Origin: Coemansia sp. RSA 922
Taxonomy: Eukaryota > Kickxellomycota > Kickxellomycetes > Kickxellales > Kickxellaceae
Length of the DNA: 20,488 nucleotides
Assembly: GCA_027577415.1 (NCBI GenBank)
Contig: JANBQS010000344.1
Span: 1-20,488, forward strand
Reading direction: 5' to 3'
Below the pieces are notes generated by a model, which saw only the letters and a program-made list of their open reading frames with translations, ran no database searches and was not told the DNA's origin. Made by a program: the position numbers and the translations under genes. Of this stretch, positions 8,606 through 16,705 are shown one piece after another. Each line of letters starts with the position of its first letter. Positions within the stretch are counted from its first letter, which is position 1.

Positions 8606-10541
8606 ATGCCTACCTTTACGTTGCCTCAAGTGCCAGCATCGCTCACTGGCGGTAGTGTAGCTGTCGTTCATGCCCCGATAAGCAAGACTGCTACAGCGCA
8701 TATTCAGGCTGTCGGCGAGCACTTTACATCTTACCTGCGGCGCAGGCAAGACAATAGTACCGAATCTGAGGACTATGAGAAGCACGGTTTGCCGCGCGCT
8801 CTGGCACGGACAAAGCTTGACGACAAAAGCACTACGGCCGAGACGCTTACACTGGACGAAGTGACCGAGGACCTCTTGCAACTGAACCCTGCCGAGTGGA
8901 AAACCCAGGACCACTACCGAGTACTCGGTCTATCGGAGCTACGGTTCAGAGCCACGCCAGCACAGATCAAGAGGGCCCACCAAATGAGAGCTCTACAGTT
9001 TCATCCAGACAAACTTGCAATGGCCAGCGACGGCACACGCAGTGACGGTTTTTTCAAGTGCATTCAGAAGGCTCATGACGTGCTGCGCGACCCAGCTAAA
9101 CGCCGGCAGTATGACTCGGTGGATCGCGCCATCTCTGACGACATTCCCAAGGCGCGTCTGAGCCCTGACCAGGACTTTTTTGCCGTCTATGGACCCGTGT
9201 TTGAACGAGAGAGCAGATTCTCTAAGCGTCAGCCTGTGCCCTTGTTGGGTGATCTGGATACGCCGCGCGACGATATGGAAGCATTTTACCGGTTCTGGGC
9301 GTCGTTTGACTCGTGGCGTCTGTTTGATTACCTGGACAAAGTCAAGGAGCAGACTGAAAACCGCGAGGAGAAGAGATGGCAGGAAAAGAAGAACAAGGCC
9401 GAGCGTGCACGACTGAAAAAGGAGGACAACAAACGGATATCGGATCTGGTACAACAGGCGATGGCTCTGGATCCACGCGTCGAGATGTACAGAGAGCAAG
9501 AGCGACAGGACAAGGAGCGCAAGAGACTTGAGAGGGAGTCCCTGGCTAGACAGGCCGAATCTGAGCGTGCAGCGGCCGAAGACTTGCGAGCACGGCAGCA
9601 GAAGCAAGAGGCGGAGGAAAAGTCTAGGCTAGCGGCGGAAGAAAAGCGCCAGCGTGAGCAAAAAAAAGCAGGAGGAACGCGCGGCAAAGCGAGCTGTGCG
9701 CGCATTGATTGCCGAGCACGAATTTATGGCCGACCCGGACGCCTTGACTTCCGCCATGTCAACGTCCAGAGCAGCCGAGGTCGACATACTGCTGGAGAAC
9801 ATGACAGCGGCCGCCATATCAGAGTTCCACCAAGCTTTGCTAGCCAAGAGCCCCGATCGAGCGCAAATGCTCGAACTAGTTACTGGCGAGATACGCAGAG
9901 CCATTGACAGAACGCCAGCGGTAGCAATGGGCTTTTCATCTTTTGTTCGAGGCGCCGAAGTAGTCCAAGGTGTCAAGCAGGCACAGAAAGACAGCTCCGT
10001 CAGGCAGCACGCCAAGGCACAGCGCGAGTGGTCTGCCAAAGAGCTTGAAATGCTGACCAAGGCGGCAAACAAGTTTCCTGGCGGCACGGTCAATCGTTGG
10101 GAGACCATCGGCAAGTGGCTCGCACAACACGGCGGCTTTAAATTGCGTTCAGGCGATGAGCTTTTGGCCAAGACTAGTGAATTGCGCAAGGGTGCCAACT
10201 CGGGGAGCGGGTCGTTGGTCAAAGAGCTGCAAAACAGAACGGCTAGCACTCCCGACAACGCCGCGCTAAACCAAGCGTCTGTTCGCTACGATGGCCCAAC
10301 ACTTATTCCTCCGCAGCAGACACATCAAGAGACGACTAAGGAGGTTGCTTTAGAGCGACCCTGGTCAACGAACGAGCAAGGACAACTCGAGCGGGCCTTA
10401 CAGGCATATCCGCCATCTTACAAGGGCGCTGATCGGTGGGACAAAATTGCCGAGGCTGTGGTTGGGCGCACTAGAAAGGAATGCAAGAGCCGTGTCCGAC
10501 ACTTGGCAGAACAGGTGCGCAGCAAAAATGTCGTAAAATAG
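8606..10541 (+). CDS. ZUO1: Zuotin/DNAJC2 ribosome-associated J-protein with two SANT domains (frameshifted)
   Basis: The J-protein of the ribosome-associated complex, which works with Ssz1/Hsp70 on nascent chains (family knowledge). The first frame (8606 to the A8 run) has a J domain about 101-172 with HPD at 133-135. It is followed by the zuotin-homology region (AISDDIPKARLSPDQDFFAVYGPVF, then WASFDSWR) and a long charged helix with DPRVEMYREQERQ. At the A8 run 9660-9667 the frame breaks: the first frame runs on as nonsense to 9907, while the family-like sequence continues in the +1 frame to the TAG at 10541. That part holds AKRAVRALIAEHEF and two SANT/Myb domains (about 10026-10128 and 10357-10506). 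Skipping one A gives 644 residues, close to human DNAJC2 (621). The break may be an assembly error, a mutation or recoding. Confidence 0.88.
9660..9667 (+). other. ZUO1: A8 run where the zuotin frame breaks
   Basis: Upstream codons read gag-caa-aaa-aaa-gca, while family-like sequence needs gag-caa-aaa-aag-cag. A single extra A accounts for it exactly. The GTGAGC at 9654 could also be a splice donor pairing with the AG at 9692-9693 (a 40-nt intron that restores frame), but that would delete the conserved AAKRAV segment. Confidence 0.8.
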
Positions 10542-10975
10542 TATAGCAAACACGTGCGCTAATAAAGTATGTCCAAGAGCATTACCGCTGTCAAGTACTA
10601 GCGTTAATTAAATCAGCTTTAGTAAATTGAAGTGTGACACGGGTAACAGTGGTCATATCATATCATCTGTCACATGTAGATATCAGAGCAACGGTCATCT
10701 GTATCTGACGTTACGCTGTTCTATCAGCACCTATGCTTTTTTTGGTATTTAAATCCCTGCCCACCCTGCCTCAAGAGAGATAATCTGCAAGTATTTCTTC
10801 TTGAGTTTTGTATAAGTTGCCTATTTTATTTACACTCTACAGGGTTAGTATCTGTCAATTGGTGCTATGTCATCCCCAACATTTTGTTTTTTTTTTTTTT
10901 ACCTTCGTCGAGCACAAAAAGCACCGTACTGCTGCCTTCCCCGAGTGAAAAGTTCATGCGGTCGTGTTCGACCAC
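10542..10975. other. Spacer with zuotin poly(A) signal and an unassigned TATA-like site
   Basis: A canonical AATAAA lies at 10561-10566, twenty bases after the zuotin stop. Further on there is a TATA-like string (tatttaaat, 10748-10756) facing plus. A T14 run lies at 10887-10900. A 41-codon ORF (10867-10992) begins after the TATA-like site, but its sequence (poly-Phe, then basic) looks fortuitous. This is also the 3' flank of the minus-strand gene that ends at 10976. Confidence 0.5.
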
Positions 10976-11516
10976 CTAGGAGAAAAAGATGACTGGCCGA
11001 CGTTCGAGACTCAAAGCAGAGCATGCCTTAAGTAGCCCTGAGTATGCGACGACGGGAGCAATATACTCGTCCCAGTCGTTTGCTAAAAACGCCAGCTCGG
11101 CGTCACTAGGAAAAGGTACTAAGATGTCCTCGTGGAAAGTGCTCCAGTATGAGCCCGGACAACTCAACTGGGCTTTTATCATGGCCACCACCCAATCCTG
11201 CCGCTCATGCATAACCGACTCGATGGCTTTCGCACCCTTTTTAGCGGCGGCAGCTACCTTTGCTTGTAGGTAAGTGTCATTGCGCTGCAAACACCGCCTC
11301 AGCTCCCAGTCAATAATGGCTGGAGGTTCCAGTCGCTTGGGCACAGAGATTGTGGTCCTGTTCACGTCTATGCGGAAAGCACGGCATTGGATCTCTAAGA
11401 CTACATATTAGATAATAATAATACAACGTTAGTAGACCGTCAATTCTGCGTTTATGTGTGCGCATGATAACTGCAGCGAATCTGTTTAGTCTCTTACCTC
11501 TTGAAGTGGATGGCAT
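10976..11516 (-). CDS. Small two-exon gene, function unknown
   Basis: The model is complement(join(10976..11400,11498..11516)), 147 residues. Exon 1 is only 19 bases (ATG at 11514-11516, coding MPSTSR plus one base) and ends before GTAAGA. The 97-base intron contains TACTAAC and ends ATGTAG. Exon 2 reads on in frame as VLEIQCRAFRIDVNRTT. Exon 2 alone has no ATG before its mapped conserved-looking start (the codon at 11365 is GTG), so the splice supplies the start. The protein is mixed helical with three Cys, an Ala/Lys-rich helix (about 53-65) and a Phe-Phe-Ser C-terminus. No signal peptide or membrane helix is seen. I do not recognise the family. The splice signals and exact frame match make the model credible. 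Neighbours give no functional hint. Confidence 0.68.
11401..11497 (-). other. Spliceosomal intron of the small two-exon gene
   Basis: The donor is GTAAGA (minus strand, starting at 11497), the branch point is the canonical TACTAAC, and the acceptor is TAG ending at 11401. The intron is 97 nt, with a pyrimidine/AT tract between branch point and acceptor. It is the only intron in the window with all three consensus signals. Confidence 0.75.
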
Positions 11517-12135
11517 TATCAAAAAAAGTAAGGTTTGGATAGTTAGTAAGAATGTGTTTGATTCTAATAGGTTTCAACTGTCTTGCGCCAAAAAGGAATG
11601 TAGCAAGAGGTAAGCCACTTATTGCGACAAACATTTTGGTTGTGTCCATGTTGGATAATATCTCTATATTTGAGCAATGTTTCCAGTATTTACATATCTT
11701 TATGATTTTTATATTAACTAGAAATAATATATAAATAAGGTGATGAATATATTAATATAAAATAAGCAAAGGAAAGCATACTCTGCAGACGTGCACTAAT
11801 GCATGGTCATTGCACTCCTTGATTAATAACATACACTAAGCAACTACGCTCACACACACACACTAAATATTTAGCGGGGGCTGGCATGTTTCTACCATTA
11901 GCCTCGTGTGTGCACTCTTAAAATGAGTGAATACACGACCATCAAGGTACCAGCCGGGTAAAAAAAAGGCATCGACGTCTCTCATTATACCACTGTGTAA
12001 TTATTTACCACGCACAAGTGCAACGAACATCCATCTATCTAGCAGTTGATAGAGTTGGGCATCATCGCACATATTTAAAGTTAATTAAAAGAGATGCATT
12101 TGAGTGGGAAAAGAGATACTGAAAAGAGAAGAAAT
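11517..12135. other. AT-rich gene-free spacer
   Basis: No convincing gene. The sequence is very AT-rich at 11690-11770. A short CA microsatellite (about 11850-11862) precedes a strong nested hairpin at 11879-11955. The 3' flank of the minus-strand orphan gene occupies the right end. Confidence 0.5.
11879..11955. other. Nested hairpin, possible structured RNA
   Basis: The inner stem 11905-11917 pairs with 11925-11937: 13 positions, one mismatch, one G-T pair, 7-nt loop. The outer stems are GGCTGG (11879-11884) with CCAGCC (11950-11955) and TACC (11893-11896) with GGTA (11946-11949). The total is 77 nt. It is not a tRNA cloverleaf and sits between genes. Its function is unknown. Confidence 0.5.
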
Positions 12136-12369
12136 TTAGGCAAAACCACAGCCTAGTCCTTTGTTGTACAAGTGCATGTGGCAAAACTTCTCAATAACCG
12201 GATATAGCCAGTCTAGCGCATCATCAATGCCCAGCATATTAATGCCAGCGGCCATGAGAAGCACCTCGGGTGTAACGTTCATCTCACCACGGGCTCTAAA
12301 TCTGAGTGCCATCCTGACCACGCAGTTTACTTTAACGTACTCTACGCGAGGCACTGCCTTACCCACACT
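12136..12369 (-). pseudogene. Same-frame continuation of the orphan gene beyond the TAG
   Basis: 77 codons directly after the TAG, in the same frame, ending with TAA at 12136-12138. The sequence looks coding: amphipathic and helix-rich, with EVLLMAAGINMLGIDDALDW and a Cys/His-containing tail. It has no ATG near its start. A single CAG-to-TAG change at 12370-12372 would explain the break. Family unknown. Confidence 0.45.
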
Positions 12370-13083
12370 CTATTCAATTACCACACAAAGGGCAATACTA
12401 AGTGTAGAGTGATCTCTTTCACTTAGTCCGCTGAAGAAAGCCTTGGCTTCATCTGCTATGGCCTTGGCTTCAGACCGCTTTGAATCGATGCTGGCAACAC
12501 TGCAATCATCGGCAATACTCTTAGTGACGCTGTGGTTGTTGGTAATGTTTTTGGTGACGATATCAGAGTCCTGGCCTTCCAAATAAAAGTTCGACTCAAG
12601 AGCGTGGCTGCTGTCGTCGTCGGTACTAAACTCGAGACTAACCATTGAAAAGCAGTCAACATCGCTGAAAATTACGCTGAGTATCGAGTATTGTTTAGCG
12701 GAAGCAATGACCTTGGCTCCAGCATTGACCTCCACAGCCTCGCCATGTTCTGAGCTAGTCACATCACGATAGTCGTCAACGAGCTTGGTGCCAAAGTATT
12801 CTGCCGTGTCATCAATGGTGTAGATTTCGTCGTTGCCAGCAACAACAGGGAACATGTCCGCAAAAATATCCTCGATCAGATTCCCAAACGAGTACACATT
12901 GGTGTGAGCGAGGGTCAAAGTAAAGTCGAGTGTATCGATGTCCGCGGCCACAAGCGTGTCAGAGGAGGAAGGAGTGCTAGAGGGGAAAAGGGACAAAACA
13001 GAGCTCTTGTGTGCAAGGCGGGTACAGACAGAGCGTGTCTTCAGTCGCGCCGAGGAAAGAGTGTGGCGAATACGAGTAAGCAT
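12370..13083 (-). CDS. Orphan acidic protein with presequence-like N-terminus (ends at premature TAG)
   Basis: 237 residues from an ATG at 13081-13083 to TAG at 12370-12372. The first ~35 residues (MLTRIRHTLSSARLKTRSVC...) are Arg/Ser/Thr-rich with no acidic residue, like a mitochondrial presequence. The rest is acidic and Ser/Asp/Val-rich, with a helical Ala/Lys/Glu stretch near 210-222. A TATA-like TATATA lies at 13131-13136, about 50 bases upstream of the ATG on the minus strand. No known domain is recognised. After the TAG the same frame stays open for 77 more codons of protein-like sequence, so the gene probably once ran on to 12136, or the stop is bypassed. A 42-nt intron (12381-12340, GTAATT...GTAGAG) could formally remove the stop, but it has no branch-point consensus. 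Confidence 0.5.
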   Translation of the reverse strand: MLTRIRHTLSSARLKTRSVCTRLAHKSSVLSLFPSSTPSSSDTLVAADIDTLDFTLTLAHTNVYSFGNLIEDIFADMFPVVAGNDEIYTIDDTAEYFGTKLVDDYRDVTSSEHGEAVEVNAGAKVIASAKQYSILSVIFSDVDCFSMVSLEFSTDDDSSHALESNFYLEGQDSDIVTKNITNNHSVTKSIADDCSVASIDSKRSEAKAIADEAKAFFSGLSERDHSTLSIALCVVIE

Positions 13084-13889
13084 GGTGAAACCAAGTAAAC
13101 AAGAGCTTTAACAAAAAGAGGTAAAAGGAATATATAAAAAAAGTTTGGCGAGAAAAGAACAGAAGGTAGAGGAGCGAGTGTCCATGGTTTTATCTATAGA
13201 CAACAAGTCCAGACTACGGCTTGGCGAGTCACCAGGTGGAAAGCCAGGACTGTGTTGCCTAAGCGACTCACGGCATTACGTACGCCATCAACCTCTCGTC
13301 ATTGGATTGGACCTTAGATTCAAGCCATATTAATAAAAATTTTAAGCCGAATGTCTGGCGTATATTTTTGGTCGATCGAAGGAGCGAGGGAGTATGTGTC
13401 TATATGCTAAAGGTGTATAGGCAACGGTATCGATGTCAGAATCGTTGTGTTTTGCTGATTCTAAGCTCTCCAAAGACACCAATAACACGTAGTTTGGCTA
13501 TGAGCACAGGTGGGCTACAAGTAAAGAAGCTGTTGATTGCAAGTAAAACTGTTATCGACAGAGGGTCCGTGATCTTATGCCCTATGGACCGGAAAACAAA
13601 GGGTGTACCCTTATTCCCCACAGTAGACTTGGACCGACAATGCCGACGGACTGTTTCGTGTGCAGTAGTAACCAACACTAGGCACATAGGCTCCAAGGGC
13701 TGCTGTTCTTGTTTTAATCAGGCCGAGTGACAGGATATCTTGGCTGAGTGAGGCACACCAGTGAAAACTCAGCAGCTCTTTCACAAGCGCATGCAATGTC
13801 GAGCTTGTTTGCATTTCTATGAAGGGAGAAGGCAGAGCAACACCCAGCCATCGTTCTCTTCTCTCCTGCTCTTCAATCACTTTATTTCT
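13084..13889. other. Promoter of the orphan gene and gene-poor spacer
   Basis: The left end holds the TATA-like element (13131-13136) of the minus-strand orphan. The rest has overlapping short ORFs on both strands (the longest 142 codons at 13302-13730) with no recognisable domain, promoter or composition supporting any of them. The C/T-rich stretch 13852-13922 looks like a leader for the plus-strand relic that follows. Confidence 0.4.
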
Positions 13890-14135
13890 ATGCACCTAAT
13901 ATTTTATTCTTTCTCCCTCTACATGCCAGCGCGACTATTTATTGTATTGAACGCCAGGTATGGATAAGCAGAAATAGGGTTTGTCAATCGTGGATTTACC
14001 CAAGCGAGAGATGGAATCTGCACGCATACCTCCACATTCTACAATGCAAAACCATTTACACTCGACTACTTTGGACTACTTTGCGAGCCCGTGGTAGACT
14101 ATCGCAGTTTTGTACTAATAAAAGATGTTAATTAA
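13890..14135 (+). pseudogene. Possible small gene relic with in-frame TAA
   Basis: After a pyrimidine-rich leader, an ATG (13890, or 13923) opens a hydrophobic N-terminus (MHLIFYSFSLY, then MPARLFIVLNARYG). A TAA follows at 13965-13967. The same frame then stays open for 55 codons of protein-like sequence with two Cys (DGICTHTSTFYNAKPF, then LDYFGLLCEPVVDYRSF) to TAA at 14133-14135. It could be a decayed small secreted protein. The other frames here are also fairly open, so support is weak. Confidence 0.25.
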
Positions 14136-14195
14136 AAGAAGAAAATGAAAACCTATTAGAGTGCAATATTTGCCTGGAAGGCTCGCTAGCGGGGA

Positions 14196-15276
14196 CTAAT
14201 CATCAGCAAACCGAATGTGTCTATCGCTGCTTGTGGTGCATTTCAACCACGCCGTTCCAGGCGCCATACGTTTGGCATGCTCTTCGGTAAGAGCTTCCCA
14301 AGCTGTCGCCCGCCAGCGCGCGCTATGCAGCGCCAAAATCGCAGCGTGTTCATAAAGAGCCAGATTCTCAAGGTCGTCCCAGCTGCAATTGCTGAGCATG
14401 TAGATGCGATCGGCTATAGTAGCGGCGTCATCAGCAATCAACTCAGCCCGATTGACACTGGAATTGCAATATGCCACAATATCTTGCGCAGCATTTCTGG
14501 CCAGATTCCTCTCTTCTTCGGCGGCTATATCTAGCCCGAGGTCTGCGACGATTGCAAGGTACATAACGTCATCAAAGTCGCGAGTGCCAATGGCACAGTG
14601 TGTGGCTTCAACTTTCTTTAGAAGATCTTTTGCGCAGGCCTCAGTTTTGCATGCAGCAGCATGCGCCTTGCCGACTTCGATTGTAGCAGGCACAAAGTGC
14701 ACCTCGGTGTCTGGCACGGCGTCAGATATGACAATACCTGGCTCGGCTGTTACAGCAGCTGCAACAGGCTCCGCGCGCTCAGCGGTGGTAGCAGTCACAT
14801 CGGTCTCGACAGTCTCAATGGTCTCAACTGGTTCAGCGCGCTCAGAGGTAATATCAGTCACAGCGGTAGCAGCTGGCACAGTGCGCTCAGCAGTGGTAGC
14901 AGTTACATCAGTCTCGACTGTCTTGCTAGTCACTGACTTGAGAGGTGCAATATGTGAGCGGTGAGTGCGCACAGCTGGAAGCAGCAAGGCTGTGGCGGCA
15001 GCAAGAGCAATGACTAGCCCGCATAGAAAACTGGCGTTATAGTCAGTTGGTGCTGACGTGACGGCGGCAACATCATCAAAAGGCATGCCCAGCTGTACAG
15101 CGGGCATTAGTTGCGTAGTGGGCACAGGGATGGGAGCGGCCTGCCAAGTGCCGCAGGAAGACGGCAAGGCAGCAGAAGCGAGCAAGTGAGCGGCGGCAGG
15201 GGCGAAGTGAGCCGCGCTGCTCCGAACCAAGGCAAAAAAACAAGGATACAAAAAAGAAAAAGTGCGAGAAGCGCAT
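14196..15276 (-). CDS. Orphan signal-peptide/TM protein with repeat stalk (frameshifted at T7)
   Basis: The ATG at 15274-15276 opens a strong signal peptide (MRFSHFFFFVSLFF). Downstream of a T7 run (plus strand A7, 15234-15240) the long open frame is one base off. Removing one T gives 359 residues: signal peptide, Ala/Pro-rich lumenal part, one membrane helix (CGLVIALAAATALLLPAV, about 14990-15045), and a basic stop-transfer THRSH. A Thr/Val/Glu/Ala imperfect repeat stalk (VETDVTATTAER units) follows, then an acidic, Ala-rich helical C-terminal region with six Cys. It ends with TAG at 14196-14198. A TATA-like TATTTAAA lies on the minus strand at 15353-15360, about 80 bases upstream of the ATG, supporting this start. 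Without the shift the first ATG of the long frame is near 15106, giving a protein with only the membrane helix. The family is not recognised. Confidence 0.55.
14775..14925. repeat. Imperfect repeats coding the Thr/Val/Glu stalk
   Basis: Repeat units begin with gcgctcag at 14775, 14838 and 14883 (spacings 63 and 45 bases). Units 1 and 3 are nearly identical for about 40 bases (gcgctcagcrgtggtagcag, then ttacatc/tcacatc, then gtctcgac). They encode VETDVTATTAER-type units in the minus-strand gene. The spacings are multiples of three, so the repeat grew in frame, which suggests it evolved while coding. Confidence 0.7.
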
Positions 15277-15352
15277 GGTTACTTTAAAACAAAAGTGAGG
15301 TGAAGTAAAGAGAAAAGAAAGAGGATGGACAGGCGACGGGAGCGTAGGCGGG

Positions 15353-15791
15353 TTTAAATACAAATCGGCTGTAAATGAAATTTTACGTGACGCGTTTCGC
15401 CTCTTGATTTGGTCTGAAAAATGACGTAATCAGTTCCGATACCCTGTCCTTTCTTTGTCCAAAAGCGGCCGTTCAAGGCGGTGAATCGAACACGTAACCG
15501 CCAACTTTTAAAGTTGCACAGTTGTGCTTTACTGGAAAGCAGCTTCCGATAGAGCCCAAAAATGCCTAGTCTGACTAAGATCGCCGCCAAGCTAGTAACC
15601 AAAGATAATACACAATATTGTGCGAGCAAATGTATCTACCAGAGCTGGACCAGCTCCAGCTCCACAAGCGCCAATAGGCGGGCCCTTAATGCGGGGAAGT
15701 GGGGAGCTTTGTTCTCCGTGCATGATCACAGTAGAAAACGAGTTTTGACGCGTCAGACACGTCACTCACAATGATGGCAAGCCTAACGCGT
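15353..15791. promoter_or_regulatory. Promoter region with TATA, CRE-like and three ACGCGT sites
   Basis: It holds a TATA-like element at 15353-15360 (minus), a CRE/ATF-type TGACGTAA at 15422-15429, and ACGCGT boxes at 15390-15395, 15748-15753 and 15786-15791. ACGCGT is the MluI cell-cycle box bound by MBF in ascomycete yeasts. Whether it works that way here is inference. Between them, 15477-15541 folds into several short hairpins. Confidence 0.4.
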
Positions 15792-16037
15792 GCAGCGCGT
15801 AAAATACGCTTGTCCTTGGCTTCAATCAAGCCCATGAGCTTTTCCGCCAGTGAGAGTCTGACTGGAAGCTGTGAGCCGTTGGAGAGGGATGTGAATAAGC
15901 TCGGGGGTAGGATCCGTCAGGGGATAGAGGAAACAACAGCACCTGCCTTTCTTTTCTCTTTTGTTTCTCTACGCTCTTCATTTTTTGTTTTTATTTTTTA
16001 TTTTTGTCTGGCACAGCTTTTACTATTGTTTGCTTAA
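15771..16037 (+). CDS. Hypothetical small protein, doubtful
   Basis: 88 codons from ATGATG. The N-terminus (MMASLTRAARKIRLSLASIK) is basic and Ser/Ala-rich like a presequence. The last ~30 residues are almost only Phe, Leu, Ser and Val because the DNA is a C/T-rich tract, so that part may be a fortuitous translation. An alternative is an intron from GTAGGA (about 15906) to the polypyrimidine/CAG acceptor near 16016, leaving a shorter tail. No domain is recognised. Confidence 0.2.
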   Translation: MMASLTRAARKIRLSLASIKPMSFSASESLTGSCEPLERDVNKLGGRIRQGIEETTAPAFLFSFVSLRSSFFVFIFYFCLAQLLLLFA

Positions 16038-16705
16038 ACCTACGGTGCCCATGACACGCACATATTTGGAGGACCTGCAACCGTTGGACTTCGCGTGCAC
16101 GATATGTACGACACACTCACTACGTACATAGTACATGCCACCCACACAAGTCGAGAAAGCTCGGCTCTAAAGGTTAGTCCAGAATAGGAGAGAACCTCTG
16201 AATCACCTATATTTAGCTAGTCGATTTCTTAGTGTTTTCACTTGCTATTTATATGAACTGATCTTTAAACAGTCTTTGGCGATGTCGAGACAGGTCTATA
16301 TTAAACCCGCACACATGCGCAAAGCCATTGCTACATAGTGGGAATCCTTTTTTCTGCTATCTTTTCCCCCTGCTTAATTTTTTTTTTGGCCAATCGTGTC
16401 TCTTGCTGCCTCTTCACATGTTCACATGTGACCCGTGGGCTATTATGCCTCACTAAATTGCTGTTTGTTTTGAAATAAACAAGCAGTGGCAATATTGTCA
16501 GCGCGCCTCTCTTTTCTCTTCTTGCCTCTTTTAATTGTGAAAATTTTCTCGACCCCTTTCTAGTCCCAATTCCCCAGCAATCCTCTTCTAACCCCTTTTT
16601 TCTTTTTATTCTCTCTAGCCCACGCCTTACTCGTCTCTTTTGTATTTGTTTACTCTTCAACCAATTCGACTTTCTCTACCCGCCACTACAACCATTTCTA
16701 ACCCA
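16038..16705 (+). promoter_or_regulatory. Gene-free region ending in a pyrimidine-rich promoter/leader
   Basis: 16038-16330 shows no gene. From about 16340 to 16700 the plus strand is strongly C/T-rich, as before several other plus-strand starts in this window, and it leads directly to the ATG at 16706. The long minus-strand ORF here is only the purine-rich complement. A CACATGT direct repeat lies at about 16415-16429. Confidence 0.4.

Noticed and set aside
9654..9693. 40-nt intron as the explanation of the zuotin frame break
   Set aside because: It restores frame but removes the conserved basic AAKRAV segment and lacks a branch point. A one-base homopolymer difference is simpler.
13302..13730. 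142-codon plus-strand ORF
   Set aside because: There is no domain, promoter or leader, and several frames on both strands are equally open here.
12136..14135. Altered genetic code explaining the in-frame TAG and TAA
   Set aside because: IRE1 and zuotin end with TAG, eL34 with TAA, and YIPF1 and uS4m with TGA, each at the natural family C-terminus or without further similarity.
15465..15550. tRNA-like element on the minus strand (GTGTTCGATT plus hairpin with TAA in the loop)
   Set aside because: Only three T-stem pairs form and the would-be acceptor strands are not complementary.
15562..15774. 70-codon plus-strand ORF upstream of the doubtful small protein
   Set aside because: It lies within the promoter-like interval and its composition is not convincing.
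16331..16660. Minus-strand Lys/Arg-rich ORF
   Set aside because: It is the complement of a pyrimidine-rich promoter tract.
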